Part shown: positions 24,101-34,000 of the stretch, one piece after another
Numbering within the stretch: the stretch's first letter is position 1
Layout: the number at the start of each line of letters is the position of its first letter
NCBI GenBank assembly: GCA_964247055.1
Contig: OZ176056.1
Span: 7,998,001-8,062,000, forward strand
From: Paragordius varius
Taxonomy: Eukaryota > Nematomorpha
Reading direction: 5' to 3'
Length of the DNA stretch: 64,000 nucleotides
Made by a program: the position numbers and the translations under genes
The notes under the pieces: model-generated
What the model was told of the DNA's origin: nothing
The model's database searches: none
The model's input: the letters and a program-made list of their open reading frames with translations, nothing else

Positions 24101-25088
24101 TAAATTAATAAAAAATTATAAACCGTTATTAAAATGGCTGTCCTCCTCATCGTCAGATGTTGAATCGATATCTCGTCTGCTTTCGTCATTAGCATGTTTC
24201 ATGTGTCGTCTGCTGCGTTTTTTTCGTTTTAAATTGCGTTCAGGTGACTTTGATTGCAACCAATTAGAATCGTGTTGTTCCATTTCAATTTCAGAATCTC
24301 GGAAACCTTCAAACACCTGGATAGTGTAAATATTTACTGTTATACTATGCACAAGTAGATATAAAGTAAAAATTTCATCGAAAAAACAAAACATAGGAAA
24401 AAAGAAGGACTTCTATCTCAATTTTGAAACCCTAACTCTGAAATAAGAATGCAAGATTTATGGAATATAATTTGTAATTATCACCTTTTCACCAGATCCT
24501 TCACTATCCGATGAACCAAATATGTTAAGTACCTTACTGTTTAAAGTTGTAAGGCCATATTCATCTAAAAGTTCGGTCTGTCTAATATTTTCATTTAATA
24601 TTTTGGTAGGTTGGTGATCTTGCTGATTTATACTTTGTTCGACTATATCATTTAAAACCAAATTTTCGGTAGGATTAGTGCTTAATTCATTATCATTATT
24701 AATTATCGGATCAATTATCGGGATATCAATGATTTCCTCCATATTATTTGATTGTTCTAGATCCAAATAAGGTTCATTAGAGTTGTTGGATGTTTCGCAT
24801 TCATTGTGCAAAGCATGGAAATTTTGTGTAGGTTCGTTAAAAGCATTGTTCTATAAATTATAAACAAAATAATACCCAATTATTGTCATCATGATGTGGA
24901 CCAATGCTAAATATTAAGTTAAAATAAACCTATCTAAAGGTGGAATGATTGTTATCTCTTCACTTTATGCATTAAAAAAATGTATACTTTGTAGTACCCT
25001 CCTGAGTTGAATTCGTTTCTTTGATATAAGATTCCAAATCTAAAGCAAAACTTCCAATTTCTTTTACACCAACTTCGGTATCAGACAT
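15195..25088 (-). CDS. IWS1: IWS1/SPN1 transcription elongation factor
   Basis: IWS1 binds SPT6 and elongating RNA polymerase II in the nucleus and links elongation to mRNA processing. Exons: 25088-24998 (end uncertain), 24850-24485, 24316-24124, 23328-23134, 22579-22489, 20726-20510, 19236-19154, 19042-18991, 18779-18702, 17982-17865, 17039-16907, 15921-15759, 15341-15195. From exon 2 on every phase fits. The N-terminal third is acidic and Ser/Asn-rich, as in the family. The conserved TFIIS-N-like core runs from [11 protein letters not shown] through [48 protein letters not shown] and [15 protein letters not shown] to [18 protein letters not shown]. The C-terminal tail has [18 protein letters not shown] and VSIEGRKLL. 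About 640 residues, against 819 in human. No phase-compatible join of exon 1 to exon 2 was found, so a small exon may be missing or the start may differ. Confidence 0.95.
15932..15957. repeat. TA microsatellite next to IWS1 exon 12
   Basis: About 13 TA units lie immediately upstream of the exon 12 acceptor on the minus strand. Confidence 0.9.
15953..16095. mobile_element. Family F MITE remnant, copy F3
   Basis: Shares TCAAACGCAACATTTTTTC and its inverted partner GAAAAATGTTGTTTTTGACC with F1 and F2. The outer left end runs into the TA tract. Confidence 0.55.
16644..16894. mobile_element. Family B MITE, copy B2, next to an IWS1 donor
   Basis: CAGTAAAAATTTGAAATTAT at the left, TTTTACGTTTTGTCCGTATA at the right. 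On the minus strand its end lies about 12 nt inside the intron after exon 11. Confidence 0.8.
17132..17330. mobile_element. Family F MITE, copy F1
   Basis: Near-palindrome from TATACCATATTTCAGTC to GACTGAAAAAATGGTATA. Arms are runs of about 22-nt units of the type AACAAACGCAACATTTTTTC, direct within an arm and inverted between arms. Confidence 0.85.
18048..18262. mobile_element. Family B MITE, truncated copy B3
   Basis: Left arm CAGTAAAAATTTGAAATCGC is recognisable; the right arm is cut short just before B4 begins. Confidence 0.6.
18265..18552. mobile_element. Family B MITE, copy B4, complete
   Basis: A 288 bp element flanked by TA. Ends CAGTAAAAATTGGAATTATA and ATAATTTCAGATTTTTACTG; inner arms include GACAAAATG and TATGGTTGTTTTTTG. 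Lies in the IWS1 intron between exons 9 and 10. Confidence 0.85.
19540..20065. repeat. Tandem repeat, about 118 bp unit, 5 copies
   Basis: The block TTTATAAATCAAAGTGCCTA followed by ATAGAGATCAGAATCTAATT recurs with its first A's at 19561, 19683, 19803, 19921 and 20027. Spacing is 122, 120, 118 and 106. It lies in the IWS1 intron between exons 6 and 7, just beside A3. Confidence 0.9.
20106..20487. mobile_element. Family A MITE, copy A3, with the longest 21-nt array
   Basis: The left arm has seven units of TTCAAATTCACCCTTGAACA(A); the right arm has two inverted units before TGTAAATGGTATA. The right end lies 22 nt from the end of IWS1 exon 6. Confidence 0.9.
20696..21310 (-). repeat. Three copies of the 5' end of IWS1 exon 6 with its acceptor
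   Basis: The real exon start (AATAACAG then TACAGAAAACTCTATTGG) recurs at about 20847-20890 and 21250-21290 with the same upstream intron sequence. The extra copies read TENSIG(M/I)[10 protein letters not shown] and then a stop, so they cannot replace the true exon, which reads [15 protein letters not shown]. The first two copies are spaced 146 bp. Confidence 0.8.
20988..22480. other. IWS1 intron 5, otherwise featureless
   Basis: Apart from the third exon-start copy at 21250 I see no exon or repeat family here. Confidence 0.4.
23453..23710. mobile_element. Family B MITE, copy B5, decayed
   Basis: Left arm CAGTAAAAGTTGAAATTCTT after TA; right arm TTAACGCTGTGTCTGTAAAT is diverged. In the IWS1 intron between exons 3 and 4. 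Confidence 0.65.
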
Positions 25089-25127
25089 TAATGCCGCGCT
25101 TTCATAAAATCAGCAAAAAATTTATTT
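25089..25127. promoter_or_regulatory. 39-bp divergent gap between IWS1 and DOLK start codons
   Basis: Only 39 bases separate the two proposed ATGs, so both promoters and both 5' leaders must overlap or extend into each other's first codons. The gap includes GCCGCGC-type sequence, rare here. The claim depends on IWS1 exon 1 being right. Confidence 0.55.
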
Positions 25128-27443
25128 ATGCAAAAATCATTCTTGATACAAGGTGGAAGTGGTTATGGGTTTGAAGAAAATATTCTTTATGGCATAATCC
25201 TTGTAATCCCAACTTTAAAATTGTATACCAATTTTCAAAGATCATTAAATATTTATCTTCAATCATTCTTTTGTGGTACTATACTCATCCTGTACCTATT
25301 ATTTTGTTCGCACCGATCCAACAAATTTGGAAAAAGTAACCATTTAATCTGTTTATTAGTTCCTTTAATGCTCCTGAATACATTTAATGTAGACAGTTTA
25401 CGTGGTTGTGCCTTTTCATCCATAATATTTTTTCAAATGGCCATAATAAGTATTTTAGTTAGTACCGTTTTTTCCTTTCAAAATTTAAAGCGTAATAAAA
25501 TAATTATGCATACTATATCGCAAATTCGTCAATTCAATCCCTATAACGTCATTGATGATAAAAATTTTGTTTGGATGATACATATAAGGTTTAAAAAGTT
25601 TTATTTATTGTTCATTCTTGCCTTTACCTGTTTTAAGTATTTATTGCTTTTTCTAGTCATCATTACCATAATTTTACCACTAACTTTTCTGTTGCTTATA
25701 TCGATATCATTGTTATACTATGCATATACCTTAAAAAATTCAAACACCTTATTGCAATTTCGACTGGTTCAAAAATTCTTAACATCATATCGCTTATTGA
25801 GAAGATTTGTCATTTACCTTGCTAATCAACCTAATAATTATGTGATCAAAAAATTGTGTTTACTCATATTCGCTAATTCAATTATTACCCTATTAGTATT
25901 ATATATAGTTTGGCGGGTTTTAAAAGCCAATAATTACAAAATGTCCAGGAAACCGCTGTTGATTGGAATGACTTTGGGGGAATATTTATTTATATGTAGC
26001 ACATTTATCATTTTCCTCTATATGAGTGTAAATATCCCATTTTTTGTCCCGTCTTTTCTGACCCCTGGTCCTTTAACCAGGCAATCAAAACTACTTTTTA
26101 CGCTTTTGTTCGCTCTTTGGCACCCTATTATTTTCATTATAACAATATCCAAAATGAATGTAAAACAAAATCATATAGCTAGCAAAAGGTTATTAGCAAC
26201 CTTTTTATTTCAAACTTTAATTCTGCTTTCAATATATAAACTTTTTATCGGGCAATCGATGGTTGTTTTCATGTGGCAATATATTTTTGATGATTCTCAA
26301 CACAAAATGCATACCAAAGTTTTATTAATAGTCTATTGGGCAATAATGACTACCATATCCATCATATTTTGTTTAATAAAAACTTATAATACTAATTCCA
26401 ACCAACAAAAATCAAAAGAAAAGCAATCATCCTTGAATGCCATGATATCAAAAGCTCTTTGTTCAAAATACAAATTAATTTGCCGTCGTAAAGTATTTCA
26501 TGCAATAATAGTCCTCATTGTGGTACCTGGACTCTTTGTAGATTTACCTCTTACCACATTAGCCACAGTTGTAGCATTCGCTTTCCTTTTGGAATTTGAA
26601 CTTTTTCGTTTTTACATAATTGAAAACACATTTGAAATAAGATCACATCCCAAAAGAAATGCGTTTGCCTCTGTTAATATATCCATGATGCAAAGATTTG
26701 CTATCAAAATTAATCAAGGCTACTTATCGTTTCGTAACGGAAAAGAACAAACATGTAACGGTTTAATACTTTCTCCTTTGTATTTATTAATGGGTATAAG
26801 TTTTCCCATTTGGGCCAATTATATCAAAAGCGTTTTGACTTCATCCATTGATAATTCACAATTTTTAATATCAACTTGGTCTGGTATTATAGCTGTGGGC
26901 GTTGGAGACTCCATATCTGCCATCGCTGGTTCATTTTTGGCCATAAAATGTCATCAAAATATTTCTGACAAATCCCGTACAAGAAATCCTTTTAATTTAA
27001 TCATAAACCATATTTTGATGAAACCATTACCTACTATAAGGAGTGAAAATATAGACAATAAAAAACCCAATAAAACAATTTGTGGTTGTCTTGCTTCATT
27101 CCTGTGTCAATATTTCACGATTGTTATCCTATTATACATTATAACACGAATTAATGCAGCTAAAGTTTTAAATTTAACGTTTATTAATTATTCTCCGCAT
27201 CCAGTGTATAATAGACAATATTTTACATTGGTAAAAATTAATACCAATCTCGCATTTCAAAATTATCCACACAACAGTTTTTGGGCATCAATTATTAAAG
27301 CATCCAGTTATAAATTAATTTTTGATCCATATCTAGGTTTAACATTATTACTAAGTTCTCTCCTTGAGGGTTACACCCAAAACAATGATAATGTTATAGT
27401 CCCCGTTACCCTGTATTATATGTTAAGCGTGTTGCAAATATAA
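25128..27443 (+). CDS. DOLK: Dolichol kinase
   Basis: Dolichol kinase uses CTP to phosphorylate dolichol in the ER membrane, making the lipid carrier for N-glycans, GPI anchors and mannosylation. One uninterrupted 771-codon frame, unlike every other recognised gene in the window. The N-terminal two thirds are a series of hydrophobic segments. The C-terminal catalytic region is clear: AVGVGDSISAIAGS at about residues 588-601 (CTP-binding GVGD loop), a KTICGCLASFLCQ segment matching the family's K-T-x-x-G stretch, and SLLEGYTQNNDNVIVPV near 743-758. The human enzyme has 538 residues; the extra length is mostly N-terminal plus an insert between the GVGD loop and KTICG. The start is the first Met, in A/T-rich leader. 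It is convergent with the TBC gene and divergent from IWS1. Codon use is as A/T-rich as its neighbours. Confidence 0.95.
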   Translation: MQKSFLIQGGSGYGFEENILYGIILVIPTLKLYTNFQRSLNIYLQSFFCGTILILYLLFCSHRSNKFGKSNHLICLLVPLMLLNTFNVDSLRGCAFSSIIFFQMAIISILVSTVFSFQNLKRNKIIMHTISQIRQFNPYNVIDDKNFVWMIHIRFKKFYLLFILAFTCFKYLLLFLVIITIILPLTFLLLISISLLYYAYTLKNSNTLLQFRLVQKFLTSYRLLRRFVIYLANQPNNYVIKKLCLLIFANSIITLLVLYIVWRVLKANNYKMSRKPLLIGMTLGEYLFICSTFIIFLYMSVNIPFFVPSFLTPGPLTRQSKLLFTLLFALWHPIIFIITISKMNVKQNHIASKRLLATFLFQTLILLSIYKLFIGQSMVVFMWQYIFDDSQHKMHTKVLLIVYWAIMTTISIIFCLIKTYNTNSNQQKSKEKQSSLNAMISKALCSKYKLICRRKVFHAIIVLIVVPGLFVDLPLTTLATVVAFAFLLEFELFRFYIIENTFEIRSHPKRNAFASVNISMMQRFAIKINQGYLSFRNGKEQTCNGLILSPLYLLMGISFPIWANYIKSVLTSSIDNSQFLISTWSGIIAVGVGDSISAIAGSFLAIKCHQNISDKSRTRNPFNLIINHILMKPLPTIRSENIDNKKPNKTICGCLASFLCQYFTIVILLYIITRINAAKVLNLTFINYSPHPVYNRQYFTLVKINTNLAFQNYPHNSFWASIIKASSYKLIFDPYLGLTLLLSSLLEGYTQNNDNVIVPVTLYYMLSVLQI

Positions 27444-27683
27444 AAATGCACCCTCATCGCCATATCCATCCAAATTAAATTTTATTTTAATTGTAATATA
27501 AGTATGCAAATATAATTTAAATTATTTATTTAATGATATAAATATAAGTATGTATGTGATATATAAATACATTATTGTGTATAATTCTGTCTTTTTCTTG
27601 ATATATAACAAAAATATAATATGTATCATTGAAATTATGTTTGATTTGTATTAAAAACAAATATTATAGTGCCAAAAGTTTTA

Positions 27684-27844
27684 CAGTAGCGTATGGCATA
27701 AAACAACATTAGTCCATAAAAGAATAAAAAATGTTTGTATTAAAAAAACAAAGGGATATAGGTATACAACTAGGTTTATTTTTTAAAAAACACGTTTTTT
27801 TTATTCTTTTATGGACTAATAATGTTTTAAGCCATACGCTACTG
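27684..27844. mobile_element. Family H MITE, copy H1 (TA/CAGTAGCGTATGGC)
   Basis: Near-perfect palindrome of about 160 bp flanked by TA: CAGTAGCGTATGGCATAAAA pairs with the right arm,  with TTAGTCCATAAAAGAATAAA next inward. It sits between the 3' ends of DOLK and the TBC gene and could fold into a strong hairpin. Confidence 0.85.
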
Positions 27845-28090
27845 TAATATTATAAAAAAAAGGAACAGAGCACCATATAAGTAATTTGTTTGTTTGATAT
27901 TCCATGTAATTTACAAAACAAAATACGATCTTCTTTGGTAAAAAATAACTTTTATATGTGATGTGACACTAAGGGTGGTATATAGAGCATAAAAAATTGT
28001 ATGTGTACCTTGTTTAAAAATACTCGTAAAAGTAAGTTTGTCACCATTTTTATCATGACAGGCAATTTAAAAGATTTTATTTATCATTTT
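27845..28090. other. 3' flank between DOLK and the TBC gene
   Basis: No gene seen; likely 3' untranslated sequence of the TBC gene. Confidence 0.4.
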
Positions 28091-30962
28091 TTATATGGCA
28101 ATTTTATCGATGGCTTTAAAGAGTTGATCGCATGTCAAAGTTTCAGGTAGTTTGGTTAAGAACTGTGCCGATTGTATAAAATCCATATTCAGCAATATAT
28201 CCTCGTAAAGTTTCAGTATTCCTACACAAAAAAAAATTTTAAAATGAACCAATTACACTTCAAATTCACCCTAAAATAAATTATTATGTGTTTATTAAGA
28301 TTAAAAGTTACTTATATTTTTGTATTTTTTTAAAATATAAAATTTTGTTTAAAATAAAAATAATCCTGAGAAAATAAGCTATGCCATAAAGATATAATTC
28401 ATATTAATGAGGAGTTGGATATTAGTCCGAAAACACATAATTTATTTTTAGGGTGAATTTGAATTGTTCAGGGGTGAAATTGAATTGTAAATGGTATATA
28501 ATATATAATTAAAGGTTTTAATTTTAAATTAATTATGTACAGTAAATTTGAAGTTATACGGACAAAAATTATATATCATGAAAAATATTTTTTAACCAAA
28601 AGCAAATTACTTTCCTTGCTCCTATACAAATTAATTAATTACAATTGTAAAATACATGATGATTGATATCGTTATCAATATATATTTCTATTACATAATT
28701 TGCAAATTAATTAAAACAATGAGTTAATAAAAAAAACAAAATGTAAAAATTATAGTTATCTTTTTCTTAGAATCAAAAATTGTCTCGTTATTTTTACGTT
28801 ATATCCGTGTAATTCAAATTTTACTTTATGTTAGCTTTTGCAAGCAAGGTTAAATATGAAATAATTTATCGCCATACTAAACAACCCTAATTATAAATTT
28901 TATATCAAAATTAAATAAATTATTTAATTTTTTAAAAATATACCTTTAATAATAAAAATACCGAAAAAGTAAAATTACCTAAAGCTGTTTTAAACAAAAA
29001 AGTTTCACCATCCCGTAAAAATATATCCCAAATGCGACAAGTTATATCCAAATGAACCGATTTACTGTATATCGTGAATATCCTATAAATAATAAAAAAA
29101 ATGTAAAATTATTTATATATTTAAAAGTTAGATATATATAGACACTTTAAGACTTTTTCTTGTTTTTGTCCGCGATGACATATTGGGGTATATTTATATC
29201 TAAGAGCTTTTCAATTTTATAAATTAAATACTGTTTTGTAAGTGGTTTTAGTTAAAATTTAATTATCAAATATTGTTCTTCTGTATTAGATAATATACGA
29301 TTTGGAACCAGACAGCTCTTTTAAAATTAATTTATATCAAGTTTTTGCTGGTGAAATGCAACATTAAGGCTTATTAAGAATTACATTTTATCATAATATA
29401 TATATTTAGTTTCAATTATCATTAGCGATTTAAATCAATTTATCGAAAGTTTTTGAGATAAGGATTTGTTAAAAAAAAATTTGTTTATGCCCCTAAAAGA
29501 CTAAAGTAAGCATATATTTAAATTAGGTCTAATACCTTAAATACTTTTTAAAATAATCAAATTTTAAATCGTGCTGGGATATAAAACTACCCCACAAGGT
29601 CATGAAGTGTTAATAAAAACAAAATTGGTGGTCAAAAATAAGATAAAATACCAATCTGTAAGATATAAATCGGGTGTAAAATTGAGATTTTGAAAATGTT
29701 CATACAATGAAGGACAATTTGAGTCAAGGAATTCGGAATATAGCTCAAAATAACGTGCCATCTAACATATAATAAGTATTTATAAATATAATTATTCAAA
29801 GAATAAAATAGGGTTTAAAACCATAAAATGATTAATTTTTTATGTCATTTTAAATGGTGAATCGGCATAATTCTAGAAAAATATAAAAAAAATTAAAGTT
29901 AACCATTGTATTATATTTTTAAGTTAAATGTTTACTAATAATTTACCAAAACCCTCTATTAAAACTTATAATCAGAACCTGTATACAACATTATAAAGAG
30001 GGCAAAATTTTCACAAAACTTAAACAAATATAAAAAAATTTTTAAAATAAATTTTACATTTTCTTGATCTAGGCCATAAAAAGTTTGAAAACATGGTAGT
30101 TCCATTAAACAACAAAAACTTATGAAGGCTGGTTTAAGGTTCATATTGAGGAGCAGTATAGCGGCTATAAAGGACATACCCTGTACCTGAACATAAAATT
30201 TAAAAATGGAATATAAAAAAGCAATATATAATATAAAAAACAATGTAAAATCATTAAAAAATTTAATTTTATTCCAAAAAGTTTATATAATCGAATAAGT
30301 AATAAAGCAACTATATATTATCACCTATAATATTGTACAATATAGTACGGAAAAAAAGAACTAAACCCTAATATAAGCTATGGATTATATGGTAAAAATT
30401 GAAACTATACGGACAAAACGTAAAAATATAAAGACAATTTTTTTTCAAAAAACAACCTTACTTAAAAAGCCTAATTTTTCTCATATAATATATAAATAAT
30501 TGTATTATCAATTTACATATCAATTTTTTACTTTGCAGTTTAAATCAATTATATTTAATGCAAACATTTAAAATGTATGGGTTGCCTTTTAGGAAAAAAT
30601 ATTTGTCCTTAATATTTTTTAAGTTTTGTCCGTATAATTCCAATTCTTTACTGTATATGAGAAAATTTACTATATCGTATTAATTTTTCAAACTAAACTT
30701 TTTTTAGATATAGCATCCGTATATTTTAAATTTAAAACTAAAAAAAATATGGAATTACATAAGCCATTTCCGGATTGTACAGGGTATAAGAAATTAATAA
30801 TCGCTTAAGTGTATTATGATATGGTCCCCCGTCTTGAAAAATGGCAAGGTGTGGAAAAGTTCTACTAACATCTAAATCTAAAAGAAAATTTATAAAAAAA
30901 ATTATTTTTATTACATAAATAATGTAAAATTATAAGGGTGGAAATAAAAAACATTTAAATAA

Positions 30963-31003
<41 letters not shown>

Positions 31004-34000
31004 CGAGCTAAATACTTACGAAATATGTGCATTTCATAATATATAAATATACAATGATGATATAAAACCACCAAATTTTTTTAAAAAATTTAAATTTATC
31101 CTATGCTTTAAAAGGGCACTTTAATAAGTTTTTTTGAGTAACCTCTTTATATTATATCCACATTTCTAGTTTTTAGTAAAAATAACTGATAAATTATAAT
31201 TATAACTAAGGTGCATGCATTTAAACACTCAAACCAATGATTTTTAAAAATAGTTAAAACCACTCAACCCCGATTTCATATACCATTTACACTTCAAATT
31301 CACCCTAAAATAAATTAAGTATTATTAAGACTAAAAATTATTTATATGTTTTTTGTTAAAAATAAAAGATAATACTAAAAAAATAAATTATGCCATAAAG
31401 ATATATTTCATATTAATTAATGAAGAGTTATGTTAGCCCGAAAACACATAATTTATTTTTATGAATTTGAATTGTATAGCACGTCTTAAAAATTCCGATA
31501 TTTATCATTTTATTTCTCAAAAAATTTATATTATATCCTTACTTATGTTAGCTAATGCATTTTTTGTACTATTGGCATCTTGAGTTGAAGCTATATCAGG
31601 GAAAAATGTACAAGGTATAATATCTTTTTTGGTTTGATTTAAACAATCATTCGATAAAATATTATTTCTTGGTATATTATTATTTTCTAATTTGTTATTA
31701 GGATCGTTGGTGGAAGTCTTAGATTCTAAGCATAAATGCGTTGAAATTTCATCATTATTGATATTGTTTTGGGGTTTAATACTATAGTTTTTAGAGCAAT
31801 TTGAATTGATATTTTGAGCAGTTTGATGATCCTGTTCTGTCTCCAATAACAAATCATCACAACAGGCAAATAGTGTATCGATAACTTCTATAAATAAAGT
31901 ATAAAAAATTTCGAAAAAATCATAGAATAATTTATATGCCATATTAATGCATTTGAAAAACAATATCTAAAAAAAATTTCGTGTAAAATACTTAAAGGTA
32001 CGTATAGTAAAAAAATGTTACCATAGAGCGTTAAAGATTAAAATTTCATAAGCTTTTTCTTATAAAGGGGCTAAATATATAATTATCAATCAATAATAAA
32101 AATATTTTTTAGGGTATATTTTAATTTTATTTTTACTACATTACATTTGTTTGACAATAATCGAAAATTCATACTTTAGATAAAATAAATTTAACTTAAT
32201 GCTGAAATATAAATTAATTATACTTATGCCTATTTAACTGCCTGAGTTAACTATACAAAAAAATTTCAAGTTTTTAACATTCACTTTCATATTTCAATAC
32301 AATTATTACTAAAACCATAAAAAATACAGTAAATATTGAAATTATACGGACAAAACGTAAAAATATAAAAACATAAAAAAAATTTTTTTTTCAAAAAACA
32401 ACCCTCTCTTTTTTAAGCCTTAATTACGCTCATAATAAATTACATAACTATAACTGTAATATATGTATTTGATAGTTTTACCAATCAATATTTTGCAATT
32501 AATTTACATACTTTGCAGTTTAAAACAATGAGTTATATTTAAAACAAAACTAACTCAAGATTCAAATAGTATAGTAGTTGTCTTTTAGAAAAAAAATATT
32601 TGTTCTTATAATTTAAAATAGATGTATAATAAACCTGAATCAAGTTTTTTTTCTAAATCCACGTTTTCTATGAGAGCCAAATACCATACACGCCCGCGAA
32701 CACATGGGGGAAGTCCCAGGGACCAGAGATTATAAGTTTTACGGAGGTTTTTTCTAGTTTTTGGAATTTAAATTTTTGTGAAAAATAATGCAAATTAATA
32801 TTTACCAATTCAAATCAAATGTAAAATGTAATAACCTGAAAAATTTATATACAGTAAAAAACAAAAATTTAAGCGTAAAAATAATATAATGTATATTTAA
32901 ATTACAAAATATTTCTTGCTAATATATATATATATATATATTTATATATAAAGCTGACTAAAAAGGCATGGTAGTATATTTAAATATACCATTTACACTC
33001 CAAATTCAGCCTTAAACAATTCAAATTCACCCTTGAAAATTCTACAAACTCACCCTAAAATAAATTATGTGTTTTTTTGAGATTAAAAATTACCTATATT
33101 TTTTTTAAAAAAATTTTGTTTGCAATTAAAATAATACTGAAAAGTTAATAATAAACTATGCCATAATACATTTCATAAAAATGTTGAATAAGTTATATTA
33201 GCTGCCCGAAGAGACATAATTCAATTTTAAGGTGAATTTAAATTGTTCAAGAGTGAGTATTTGAATTACTGTAAATGGTATATATAATCCTACTAAAACA
33301 TATCAAATTATTAACTAACTAAAAAGCTCAAATATATTGATCGTATAAATAATTTTTTTTTCAAACTTTAGAGTTTTTAAATAAAATATATATGTGTATA
33401 TATATACGAGGTATCCCAATTAGGTATAATTTCATTCAACCAAAGCCTAACACAATGATCCAATTTTTCTTCTTGTTTAAGGCGCTGAACAGCAAGCTTA
33501 CGTTCTTTTTTGATTTCTTTAGCTTCTATCGAGATAGATAGATAAATAGTTTATATATTAACAAAAAATTAGTTTTAATATAAACATTATGAAATACATA
33601 TATACATATATTTTGACTATATAATTATTTTGTCTAAGTTAGTTTTATAAAAAACGGAATGATCACGGTCGTATTAATTGATAATGGAAGTTAATTATAA
33701 AAAACAGCCTCTATTCATAACGATATTTTTTCAACACATTAAAGCCAATTTAAACAATTAACGCTAATCGAAAAGGCATAGGTAAACGAAAAAATAATTA
33801 ATATGGTTATTTGTGAACAAAGAGTTGATTATAATATTTTCACAGGTTTCAGCTCTTTAAAAACAATTCAAATCTTCATAAAATTTGAATCTTTTACTGG
33901 CATTTACTGTGATTTTTTATTCGTTACAATAATAATCTCACAAAACCTACCCCTTTTCTTTGATGCTTCTATGAGTTGATTGTATAGATCTGTGTGTTGT

